Shown: piece after piece, positions 46,004 to 56,770 of the stretch
How the letters are laid out: every line of letters starts with the position of its first letter
Numbering within the stretch: position 1 is the stretch's first letter
From: Narthecium ossifragum
Taxonomy: Eukaryota; Streptophyta; Magnoliopsida; Dioscoreales; Nartheciaceae
Reading direction: 5' to 3'
Assembly (NCBI GenBank): GCA_963920575.1
Contig: OY986969.1
Location: forward strand, 4,226,001 to 4,290,000
Length of the DNA: 64,000 bases
Made by a program: the position numbers and the translations under genes
Notes under the pieces: model-generated
Databases searched by the model: none
Told to the model about the DNA's origin: nothing
What the model saw: only the letters and a program-made list of their open reading frames with translations

Positions 46004-47563
46004 TTGATGACGACGTCGGCGGATCTGGCGGCGTCCCAGATGTTTCTGCCGGCGAACACGATGGGCAGCGTTCTGTGCTGCATTTGCGGGGACCGGATGG
46101 AACCCAACCCCGCCGGCATGTGCGCCCGCTGCCTCTGTTCCCGCGTGGACATCACGGAGGGCCTTCCTCGCCACGCCGTCCTCGTCTACTGCCCCGAGTG
46201 CCGGTCATGGCTCCAGCCCCCTCGTTCCTGGATCCGGGCCGACCTCGAGTCCCCCGAACTCCTCGCCCTATGCCTTCGCCGCCTCAAACCCTCCCTCTCC
46301 CGTCTCGTCCGCCTCGTCCACGCCGAGTTCCTCTGGACCGAGCCCCACTCTAAACGCATCAAGGTTAAGCTCCGCGTCCAGCGCGACGCCCTCCACGGCG
46401 CCATTCTCGAGCAGCCCCATGTCGTCGAGTTCACCCAGCAGGACCGGCTGTGCGACTCTTGTGCGCGCGCTCAGGCGTCCCCCGACCAGTGGACCGCCGT
46501 CGTCCAGCTTCGCCAGCACGTCCCCCACCGCCGTACCTTCCTCTTCCTGGAGCAGCTCATCCTTCGTCACGGAGCCGCCGTGCGCGCCCTCCGGATTAAG
46601 GATTCCACTGCCGGTCTTGACTTCTTCTTCGGTTCGCGTTCCCACGCGCTCAAATTCGTCCACTTCGTCGAGGCCGTCGTCCCCGTCCGGACCCGCTCCG
46701 ATAAGCAACTCGTCTCCCACAACTCCAAGTCCAATGTGTACAACTACAAGCATACCTTCTTGGTGGAGATATGTCCCCTTTGCCGAGGAGACCTCATCTG
46801 CCTCCCGCCTCAGGTATCCAATAGCCTGGGCAACCTTGGTCCCATTGTTATCTGCACCAAGGTCAGCAATTATATCGTCCTCCTGGATCTGAACAACCTT
46901 CGCACTGCCTACCTCGATGCCAACCAGTACTGGAGAACTCCCTTCAAGGCCCTCCTCTCCAGCCGCCAGCTCGTGGAGTACATTGTACTCGACGTGAAGG
47001 AGAAGATGCCTGAGGTGACTGTTGCCGGATCCCAGTACGCCCTCGCACACATCGAGGTGGCGCGGATGTCAGACTTTGGGAACAATAATACCCGGTTTGA
47101 CATCAAGACCCATCTCGGTCATCTCTTGAAAGAGGAGGATATCGTGCTCGGCTATGACGTCTATGGAGCAAATAGCATTGATGTCGAGATTGAGAAGTAC
47201 AAGGGCCTCGAGTTGCCATATGCCATACTGATAAAGAAGAGCTACGAGGAAAGGAGGCAGAAGATCCAAGGAATTCCACGGTCTTGGAAGCTTAAGAGGA
47301 TGAATGTGGAAGTCGATGATGCCACCAAAGGCAGGGCTGATGAGGACAAGAGGAACAAGGAGTATGCAGAGTTCTTGAAGGAATTAGAGGAGCTCAAGCT
47401 TGACATATCGCTCTCCCGTGGTATAGATTATCAGGGGTTGGAGATGGCATCCACAGTCGGCGATGATGGTCCCATGGCGTTGGAAGAGATGCTTGCTCAA
47501 CTTGAACTCGAGGATGATGATGAGGATAAGGATGCGGATGACACTGATAGCATGGTTGAGTGA
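46004..47563 (+). CDS. NMD3: 60S ribosomal export protein NMD3
   Basis: Adaptor that binds pre-60S ribosomal subunits in the nucleus and recruits the CRM1/exportin-1 receptor for export to the cytoplasm. 519 residues, close to other plant NMD3 proteins (about 515). The N-terminal zinc-binding repeats are visible: CCIC (25-28), CARC (40-43), CPEC (63-66), CDSC (150-153) and CPLC (257-260). Conserved blocks are FLWTEPHSKRIKVKLRVQ, QLRQHVPHRRTFLFLEQLIL and LGYDVYGAN. The C-terminus MALEEMLAQLELEDDDED combines a leucine-rich stretch, the likely nuclear export signal, with an acidic tail. There are no introns. The first ATG (46004) is used; the next is one codon downstream. The 5' half is very GC-rich at third positions and the 3' half much less so. 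Confidence 0.96.
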   Translation: MMTTSADLAASQMFLPANTMGSVLCCICGDRMEPNPAGMCARCLCSRVDITEGLPRHAVLVYCPECRSWLQPPRSWIRADLESPELLALCLRRLKPSLSRLVRLVHAEFLWTEPHSKRIKVKLRVQRDALHGAILEQPHVVEFTQQDRLCDSCARAQASPDQWTAVVQLRQHVPHRRTFLFLEQLILRHGAAVRALRIKDSTAGLDFFFGSRSHALKFVHFVEAVVPVRTRSDKQLVSHNSKSNVYNYKHTFLVEICPLCRGDLICLPPQVSNSLGNLGPIVICTKVSNYIVLLDLNNLRTAYLDANQYWRTPFKALLSSRQLVEYIVLDVKEKMPEVTVAGSQYALAHIEVARMSDFGNNNTRFDIKTHLGHLLKEEDIVLGYDVYGANSIDVEIEKYKGLELPYAILIKKSYEERRQKIQGIPRSWKLKRMNVEVDDATKGRADEDKRNKEYAEFLKELEELKLDISLSRGIDYQGLEMASTVGDDGPMALEEMLAQLELEDDDEDKDADDTDSMVE

Positions 47564-49362
47564 TTTGTTACCGGCACCTCTGTCAGTGAAAGTTTTTCTA
47601 TATTTCATTTCAGTGATAGAATTTGATTCGATCTGTTACATTTCATTAATTAACCATAAATTTTGAATTTTTGAAGTCCATTTCTGATGCATTTGCTTCT
47701 GTCAGTTCAAGCTTCATTCTTATTACCTTGTTATGGAAGTTGAATCTCTCTGCATGCATGTACCTATTGCATTGTTCAGCCTTGATGAACTGGCTTTTAA
47801 GCAATGAGATAATCGTGTTTAGTCACCTAAAGCAAGCGATAGGTTTTGTGCATCCCAAATATTGAAATTTATCGCATGTGTAGTTTTGATAAACAAGAAT
47901 GATTTAGATGAAGTAATCTGTCGGTTATGCATAATTAACTGTTTAATTTCTTGTAATTGTCTGCTACTTACATAGCTTTCAAGTGACGTGGGTAAGATTC
48001 AGCACCGCTGGGTTATTTATAAACTGTTTTTCCAGGCCTATCCATGCATATATGATGAACATTGCTGAAGAGGATATGTAAAACTGACCAAAGTTTTCTT
48101 GAGGATTGGCTATGGATAGTGAACTGGACCTCTCGAGACGCAATGGTCACATTGGCATGCAATTAACAGAACATCATTGGCATAGTAAAGAATATGTCTT
48201 CAAATTAGGATTGGATCAGATCTTGGATGGGACATCTCAATGTCAACTTGATAATACAAAGAACCAAGGACATCTCTATTACGCCATTCTCCGTTTATGA
48301 GAACAACCACTCAGCGTTCCAACACGAGCAACATTATCCTTAATCGACAGCCAACTTCAATGGTATTCATGCAACTGAGTACAAGTACTCCTTAGACCAG
48401 TAGGTATTGTAAAATCTATATCGAAGCGCAACTCCATGAACATCTCTGACTCCGCTCCACTTCCTATGCCTGGTAAGCTCCTATTCCTATTATTTCTAGG
48501 GTCTAATGTTTCACGCATTAAATTTTCCAATGATGAATTCGGAATAATTTGTTTAAAAGATTTACCGTGCTGTCGTCTCGGCTTTGGTGATGCAATTGAC
48601 AGTAATAACCAATCGCCTATAAAAGTTTTCTTTTCTATATCCGGTTTCCGTCCATATTCCAGGTTCGGGTTATACAAAACAGGGCGATCCATGCATTTGA
48701 AGGACATCGTCTTAGTTGAATATTTGTCAGAATTGTGACCACTTGAATCACTGCCCATCTTTATTTATTCACTCAGCTCAGGTATGAGATGCGTGCAAAT
48801 TTGATTAGTCTGGCATTTTCTCCAAAAAATTCTTTCTTACTTCTTTTTATTTTGCCACTTGAGATTTTGAATTCGCACTATGTGAAAGATGAACAGAATT
48901 AGTACTTATTGATTCTGCTGTGGGAATGCATGTTACTTCTTTTTATTTGGTGCTTCCCTCAGCTGCCAAAAATGTAAAAATTGCTTCCGCTGCAAGATTA
49001 ATCCACATGCTTGCTGTACTGCCCAACATTTAAGTTCATTGTATGAACTGTTGAAGTTTTGGTTATGAAGTGGATATAGATTGGTATGATTGGCAACTGA
49101 TATTATTGTTGGTTCACGACGACTATCGACATATGACTCTGCTTATAAGTGTCACCGTTCTCTCATTTACTTAAAGAATTCTACACCTGGTATTTTCTCA
49201 GTTTTGCATGCCTATTGTGTTAGCAGCTTTTAACTTTGCAGGTGTCCAACTAAATCAGATGCTAGGCTCCCAGAATTCAACCAATAGGTTAAATGGAGAC
49301 GAAGGTTTTGGAACACATGCTAGTCTAAAATGCAATACTAGTTTCCGAGTTTGGCCTCGTGT
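47564..49362. other. NMD3 downstream sequence
   Basis: AT-rich. The first few hundred bases are presumably the NMD3 3' untranslated region. Apart from the minus-strand frame at 48357-48758, nothing gene-like was seen. Confidence 0.5.
48357..48758 (-). CDS. Hypothetical protein, 133 codons
   Basis: Starts MGSDSSGHNSDKYS and continues through MDRPVLYNPNLEYGRKPD and FIGDWLLLSIASPKPRRQ. Composition is balanced, with no low-complexity runs, which is unusual for a chance frame in AT-rich DNA. No family recognised, no membrane segment and no clear signal peptide. It is convergent with NMD3. It could be a real small gene, an exon of a degraded gene, or chance. Confidence 0.33.
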   Translation of the reverse strand: MGSDSSGHNSDKYSTKTMSFKCMDRPVLYNPNLEYGRKPDIEKKTFIGDWLLLSIASPKPRRQHGKSFKQIIPNSSLENLMRETLDPRNNRNRSLPGIGSGAESEMFMELRFDIDFTIPTGLRSTCTQLHEYH

Positions 49363-49380
49363 TTGACAACACCCCCATGG

Positions 49381-49627
49381 TTTTTTTTTTTGCTGAAATT
49401 GAGCCAAAAGGCTAGGTGTTACAATATCTAACTTAAATTACATCAGTCGGCGAATTACATCACCATCAACCCCCTGCCTAGCACGACGTGCAAGATCATC
49501 CGCCACCGCATTCGCTTCTTGCGGTACAAACATAATAACTACTACCCCCAACAAGGCAGTTATACTCCAAATTTTCCAAAGGATGGTTTCCATACCTACA
49601 ACGCAAACCTCTCTCCCATTTATGGAA
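49381..49627 (-). mobile_element. 5'-truncated LINE (L1-type) insertion, 247 bp
   Basis: Perfect 18-bp target duplication TTGACAACACCCCCATGG at 49363-49380 and 49628-49645. On the minus strand it ends in a poly(A) of about 12 (the T run at 49381-49392). Before that comes a 3' untranslated region, then the end of an RNase H-like frame (FVPQEANAVADDLARRARQG), a typical plant LINE C-terminus. The length and truncation fit target-primed reverse transcription. Confidence 0.88.
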
Positions 49628-49645
49628 TTGACAACACCCCCATGG

Positions 49646-52600
49646 TGGTGCTCCAACAGTATCGAGATTTTTTCTGTACCTATGTTAGTCTTAGTTAGAT
49701 CATGGACAGGTCATCATTTATTCACCTGCATGATTTCCTCTATTTGATAATTCCACTGAAGAAAAGCTGAATCAGGATTAGGTTTTTACATTTATGATAT
49801 TGATATTGAGTGGTCATTTTCACGTTATTATGTCTTTTCAGTGCTATATCAGTATTTTATGCACTAATGTTTTGTTTTTCCCAAGTTTTCGGCATTCATG
49901 TTAAGATTTCTATAGTTTCTATGTCTTTTTTTGTGCAGTGATGTTTCTTGGGGTGATGGGAGTGGTTATTTTTCACTGGTTTCCTTCTAGGAGCTGTCTA
50001 AGAACTTCATCCTATGTTTTTTACTCCCCAAGTTAGTATTTCTTGTGCATTGTACTTGTATAGTTTTCCAGATTTATTCTTTAGTAGAATGTTCCTAATG
50101 TAGGCGGACTGTTAAGTTGTTTGTATTGGACTATATTACTTGCGTATAAAAATGGATTATATTACACATAAGGGAACGCCCTTTGGAATAGCTCCCTTAT
50201 GTATTGGAATCCACGTCACATCAATATATTATGATACAAATGCTGGCCTCAGCCTAGCAGTCTGAGCTCAACACTTTATTCCTTGATTTGGCATCTACAG
50301 TTTTTCAGATCCACAAATATCATCTCTGATCCCATGGTTTCTTTTCTTGTTGTCTAATTCCTCTTTTTTCTCTGTTTCTGCAACTAGCCTTTCAAACCCA
50401 CAACTAGGGATTTAATTTTTGACCTCTTCTTTTATCTTTTTAATAGATCATTCTTGGGTGTATGATGGTAATGAATCAACTGAGAATTGTGAACTTTATT
50501 TGCACTTGCTTCTAATTTAATCATTGAATCAACTAAGATAAAGATGCGACAAACACTCGGATATCAAACTTGTTTGGTTGACTAAAAATCTATGGACCTG
50601 TTTTTTTTATTTGTCTGATTGGCATGTTTTTTTTTGTTGAACCCCTGATATGTAACTGCAGGAATTGAAGTTGGAGTGTAATCTTTTGAACTTTAATTAA
50701 GTTGAACGGGATGGGCTGGTCAATGAAAGGTTTCTTATGTTCTTTTTTTTGCCTATGATGTTTGTGATATTTATGTACAATCATTTATTCTCAATGAAGC
50801 CTCTGCGAACTAATATTTATGTCCTAGGCTAATTTTCAGCAAGCACACGATTGTTTGGTACCACTGTACATAACTTCTGAACTAGTCATAGAACGCTATT
50901 GCTATGACAGGACAGGAGCAAGATCAGGCTGCTGTAAGCTTTCTAGACACAAATCGTAGCGTCAGTTTTACAGCATTAACTCAATCTAACAAAATGTCTG
51001 TGCTAGGTTAAATCTGGCATGCGAGAAAGCAGTGCAGCAACAAGTGCTAGTAAATCCAAAGATGGAATCTCCACTGTGACTGCAATGGTGAACTTCGTTG
51101 TTGATGATCCTTATCCTTTTATTTCAATTAATCCATCTGATGCTACAACCGAAAATAGTTATTCTAGATGTGGATTTTATGGAGTGCTATCATGCGATTT
51201 TATGCTTGGGATATTAATTTGTTCAGCCTTGTGTGTATGTGTCGTCATCTCATAATTTGTTCTGAAACTGGGATAAATGACACTTCTTTAATTTTAACTC
51301 TTTCCCATCCTTGAGAATGGGATGGAGTTCTATATATGAGCATGTTACTAAAATCAAGAGGCTGTTATAAGTTACTAGGATCATTATTTCTTCAGTGGTT
51401 AGATTTGATGATAGATCTCTGTTGGAGCTATTCAGATAGTCAAATTACAAATAAATCTTCTCCTTACGGTGATGAGGAATATAGTTGCCTAACTTTTCTT
51501 AATTTGCTCATCTGATGGTAAATCATTTCAAGCTGCATTTTTTTTTGGGATAATAGAGTATATACTTACAAAGTTTTTCTGTCTGTTTATATAAGTTGAT
51601 TTTAGCTCTCTCGGACCTTTTGCACAAATTTTACTGGAAGCGGCTTTTGTCAAATTTTTATTTTGTGGAAACATCTGCTAGCCACTTTTTGAATAAACTC
51701 TTCATATCTTTTATTTACACTTAGCTTTTGGTAGACTAAGATCCGCTCACTCTTGATTACATCTCACTAATGCATGCCATCACTCCTATTAACATTGTGT
51801 AGTTTAGAGAACAGTACCTGAAACTATCTAGTGTATTCTGTATTTTTGTAAACCACCACATTGTGCATGTGGTGGATATGCTATAGCAATGCGTCAATTG
51901 TGCTAGCTAGAAGGAACTAGTTCACATAAGACTTGCAAATGTATGCCCAAGTAAATTCCAAAAAAAATCAAATTGGTGGTGTCGTACATAAATAGAATCC
52001 TTGGTTAAGTTGGATTGCTGGTAGTCTAGCATATGAAGGGCGGACCCATGAGTAGGCTGCACCGGGCTGTAGTCCACGGGAAAGTTCCTAGAGAGGGTTT
52101 AATAACTCACTCAAAACAAAAGTCTTAGCCCACTTACGATATTACTTAGATAAATTTAGCCCAGCCTCATAAGGCCACTCTCGAGAATACGAAATGAAGA
52201 GAGAAAAACCGATTTCTTCTTTTCTCTCGTCTCCTTTTCTCCATCTAACTCCCTAATTTTTTCTTATTTGAAACTTTTGGAGATCAAGTACTCACAGTCT
52301 CATATCTTCCATCACAGTCTTATATCTTCCATCAGTTTTATGTTAGGGATAGGGGGAGATTTAATCTATTTTTCATCGAAAGAGAGGTAAATGCTAGAGT
52401 TTTCGTGTCATTTGGTTCGGTGACGACTCAAAAGATAGAAGACCGGCGACGACTCAAAAGATAGAAGACTGTTGTTGAAATTTGTAGAAATATTAGTGTA
52501 TTTAGAAGCTATTTTCTTCTATTCTAGTTTGGATTGCTTCAGTGGAACACGTTGAAAGACTTTGAGTTGTGTACTGGGGCAAGCAGAAAAGACGTTCAGG

Positions 52601-52882
52601 GTGGGGACTGTGGGGTCGAGGACTCGAGGCCATCGGAAAAGTAAGGCATAAGAACCTTGTCGGGCTTGTGCTGAAGGTCCTACAGGGTACTAGTTTTTTT
52701 ATCTTGGTTCTAACTTCTAATGCTTGTTAGACTAGAACATATGTTCATAAATCATGTTGTTAAACTAATAAAATGTGCTGCAATTCAGGATGCATGTGTA
52801 TGAATTAATGAATATGTGGATAATGGGAATCTGGAGCAGTGGTTCAGTGTTCAGTGGTTGCATGGAGATGGTGGTTCTTTTA
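49646..52882. other. Gene-poor intergenic sequence
   Basis: AT-rich, with stop codons in all frames and no conserved protein or element ends recognised. The short frame at 51019-51255 has no family features. Confidence 0.5.
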
Positions 52883-53018
52883 GGGTCTGTTTGGCATCTC
52901 GGATCCCGACGGCGTTTGGATATCACACGGATCCCGCGCGGATCTCGGAAAATGGGCGGATCTCATTTTCGACGTCCGGGGGCGGAATCCGCTCCAGTGG
53001 ATACCGCCAAACGGAACC
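52883..53018. mobile_element. Tourist MITE (PIF/Harbinger), 136 bp
   Basis: Target duplication TTA (52880-52882 and 53019-53021). Terminal repeats GGGTCTGTTTGGC and, inverted, GGTTCCGTTTGGC. The interior is rich in GGATCCCG / CGGATC words. It lies 74 bases from the larger Harbinger-like element. Confidence 0.78.
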
Positions 53019-53319
53019 TTAGTCCACTGTCGTGGGATATCCGAATGAAAATTGCAAAAATTGCCATTGGAACCCCAAAAGGGTAAGATTAAGGGGTCGT
53101 TTGGTTGCATGTATCAGTTGATACATACATCAGTTGATGCAGCATTTTGGTCCAAATCAGTGTTTGGTTGGTCAAATGCATCAGCTGATGTATGTATCAG
53201 TTGATGCAAAAAAAAGCTCAGATGTTGCATCAGCTGATGCAGCCAAAATGGTTGTTTCTGCTGATGCAGCATCAGCTGATACATCACCACCCTTCTCTCT
53301 CTCCCCTCCCCTCCTTTCC

Positions 53320-53935
53320 CCGTCGCCTCTCTCCTTTCCCTGTCGCCGCCAGTCGCCCCCCGTCGCCTCTCTCTCCTTCCTCTCTCTCCCTTCCCTCTCC
53401 GTCGAAGGCCAGATTCGGCGAGAAGGCCCCCCTTTCCCCGTCGTCCTCCGTCGCCTCTCTCTCCTTCCTCTCTCTCCCTTCCCTCTCCGTCGGAGGCCAA
53501 ATCCGGCAAGAAGACCACCCCCCCTTTCCCCGTCGGCCCCCGTCGCCTCTCTCCCTTCCCTCTCCGTCAGAGGCCAGATCTGGCGAGAAGGCCGCCCGCC
53601 CCCCTTTCCCCGTCGCCCCCGTCGCCTCTCTCCCCCTTCCCTCTCCGTCGGAGGCCAGATCCGGCGAGAAGGACGCCCCCCCTTTCCCCGTCGCCCCTCG
53701 TCGCCTCTCTCTCCTTCCTCTCTCTCCCTTCCCTCTCCGTCGGAGGGCAGATCCGGTGAGAAGGCCGCCCCCCCTTTCCCCGTTGTCCCCCGTCGGCTCT
53801 CTCTCCTTCCTCTCTCTCCCTTCCCTCTCCGTCGGAGGCCAGATCCGGCGAGAAGATCTCCACCCCTTTCCCTGTCGCCCCCCGTCGCCGAGCTCTCCTT
53901 CCTCTCTCTCCCTTCCTCTCTCCTTCTTCCTGCCA
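53320..53935. repeat. Minisatellite, 79-92-base unit, about 6-7 copies
   Basis: GGCCAGATCCGGCGAGAAGG or a close variant recurs near 53408, 53492, 53571, 53654, 53746 and 53838. It alternates with TCTCTCCTTCC..CCTCTCCGTCGG. The unit gives long frames on both strands (up to 306 codons) that are repeat artefacts. Confidence 0.82.
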
Positions 53936-53952
53936 ACCAGAACCAGCGAGGA

Positions 53953-56770
53953 TGTCGCGCCCTGACCCGCGAAAGCCCAACCGAGCCGGGCGATGCGAAC
54001 CGGAAACTAACTAAATGCGGAAATAAAGGCGAGGGGTTCTCCCCAATTTACTGATTTCATTAAACAGTTCATAAGCACCCCTGAATATTACAACAAATTC
54101 AAACCTCAAAAGATATAATATAATATTCAAAAACCTCAAATGGGTTACAACAGTTATACATCATACTATCGTAGGAGACTAACTATAACAAAAGTGTAGA
54201 AATGAATCACCGGTCCTCAAACCCCGCCAGACGCCGCCGCGCCACCAAACACCTGCCCGATAGGGGCTACTGAAGAAGAGCTGGCGTGTGAGGACCCATA
54301 TCCAAATTTGAGGACCTATTTGTAATTTCTTCATCACTAGGGGTGTTTTAGCAAAAGATCATCTAATTTTATCTAACCCTAGGTGAAAACCGATCGGCTA
54401 ATCCCTATGCTTCCCCACATTCTTTTCTAGCCGCCGCTAGCGACGAGAGGAGAGAGGCTCGACGTGGGCCACGACCAACGCCGCCGGTGGAGGGGAGTTC
54501 TTCGCCAGTCGGAGGTTAGCCACCTCCTTCCCCTATCCTTCCTTCCTTGCTCATCTTTTTCTCTCTTCTCCTTGCTGCGTCTTTTTCCGATGGATTTCAA
54601 GGGTTCGAGTGGTTGGTTTGGGGATGCTTTTGATTGCTGGGTTTGATCTTGAGGACATCGGATGGGGTTTCTGAAGCTTCTGTAGATCTGCTAGGATCTC
54701 CATTGGTTGTTGATTTCCGTGGTCATTTTGTATATGGATTGGTGTTGTGATTGTTTAAATTAGTTGCAATTGCTTGTTTCCTTTGGATTTAGTTGCTGCC
54801 AAAACAGAGACCAAACATCTTCTCTGTTCTTGTGTGGTGATTGGATTCTTCTTTATTGATCAAATTCCCATTGCTGTGATTGTGGATTTGTTTTGAGACC
54901 AACTCTGTTTCGTTGTCTCTGTCTTGGATCTAAGTCCAAGGAGGTATGGCCGATGGTATGGGGTGCTTATTGGTTCATTTTCTTTGGGTGTGATTGAATT
55001 ATGGGTATGCATTGCGAGATTTTCTTCCCTCCCGGTGGAGTTTTATTGATCAGCTTGGGTTGATTTGTTTGATGCTTTGCCGGCCTTTGAGGTTTGGATA
55101 GAGATCTAGTTACTCCTGATCAAATGATTTGTGGGTTACCAGTTGATTCGAGCAATTAGCATGTCTGTCCATTTTATGTTCCCGGGCAATGCTTAAAACA
55201 AATGACATGAATTGATCATGATTGAATATATTTGATGTGAATGATCGGATTTCATTAAGATCGGACATCCTTAAATTCTCAAATGTTCCTGAACTGTTTC
55301 TGAGAAAATCATAAATACCATGGCTGGTATATATGACTACATCCTTGGCTGTGTCTTGAGTTGGGGTCATCTGATTTTTCTTTTGGATTATGTGCATTGC
55401 ATGTGGTTTGAAATTCCGTGGTTGGTTACATGAGAGATGTGTGTTGGCTGTCTTGCATGTTGGGCTGATGTGGTTTTTCCCCTGCGGAAATTATTTTTTT
55501 ATAGTTGGAGAATTGTCTGGAGCTTAACAGAGCCAAGCTAGAGAGCAGTTTGGAACTCGGGGATTGCTCATATTGACTTAGCTTATTTTACTGAGGTAGG
55601 TGGACTATCTAATTTGCATACAGAACTAACTATTACTACTCTTGTGCAATGATCGTGGTTTGTGTACAACTAATGCTGTTATGGATGTGAATGCTAGTAT
55701 GGATTTTTTATATGATTCCCTGTGATGCCAAACTGTGATAGTTATTCTCATGTGTTAATGCTTTATTCTGTGATGCTTGTGGTTTGGGAAACTGTGTGAG
55801 TGTGGTATTGTAGTATTGGAACTACATCACATGAACCGGACAGGGCAAATGATTAGCTCAGAGCTATATGAGTCGGGACCGGGGTTGGGTCTAGACGCTT
55901 GTGATTTAGGCGATGGGTGGACGTGGTCCCCGTGATCGATCAAGGCCTTGGAAGATTTGATTGGGATGAGAGAATTAAATGGTGACTGTTCGAGGATTGA
56001 TTGATCATTTGGAACCTTAGTCTTAGTGGCTATTGGGGGTAGCCTAATGTCTGCTGGTCGACGCCAGTCTAGCTGTGCCCACAGTTGGCAGGGTAACGTC
56101 CCGGACTGTGGTGGAGAGCGAGCTGTGCCCACGGTTGGCCGGGTAGTCGCCCGGACCGTGGTGGAGAGCGATGGGTCGATTGCGAGCTTGGGCTTAGGAT
56201 GTGACTCCCTTGAGCTAAGACTTAGGTACCGTACTACATTGTATTTTGTATGCTGTTTATTAATTAATTTCTTATGTGTCAGTAGATAGTCTCTTACTGG
56301 GCTTTTGCTCACCCCTACTTTTGCAGGTTCATCAGGGGATGACGGCCGAGTTTGAGATCGCGGGAGGATTTAGCATTAATTCCATTTATTCTATTTCATT
56401 GCATTCATTTGAGAGTTGTAGAGACTTTGGGTTTATGAGATTTGAATAATAAGTCGATTCATGTATTCAGAATCAGAATATTGTAATTAATCATTGAGGT
56501 TATGTAGTGGGATTAGATTGATTCATGTGTTCGAATCTGGATGTTTATATTAGATTGTTAAGTTGTCATGGAATAATTTAGTAGATATGTGGTTGAGCTT
56601 TATTAGTGATTATTATCTTGTATTTTTTTTTTGTATTATTATCTTGTATTAGTTGTAGTATTGTGGACAGGTTGTAGTTGTGAACTCGCGCGTCCGTGCT
56701 CAAGGGTCATGTCGAAATATTTTTTAACTTTTGGGAGATATTTCGGATTCCTTTGGGGCGGGGCGTGACA
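53953..56770 (+). mobile_element. LTR-like block (possible solo LTR), 2.8 kb
   Basis: Begins TGTCGCGCCCTGACCC and ends GGGGCGGGGCGTGACA, a plausible TG...CA pair. It contains ACTGGGCTTTTGCTCACCCC followed by a polypyrimidine and CAG at about 56290-56330, a motif shared with the LTR at 11190-18190. 56073-56172 is a 50-base tandem duplication (CTGTGCCCACnGTTGGC..). No matching 5-base target duplication was found, so the limits are tentative. Confidence 0.45.

Noticed and set aside
46268..47050. 260-codon frame on the minus strand of NMD3
   Set aside because: Antisense shadow of the GC-rich NMD3 coding sequence.
53134..54054. Frames of 251-306 codons, Ser/Pro/Arg-rich
   Set aside because: Produced by the CT-rich minisatellite; no domain, overlapping frames in five directions.
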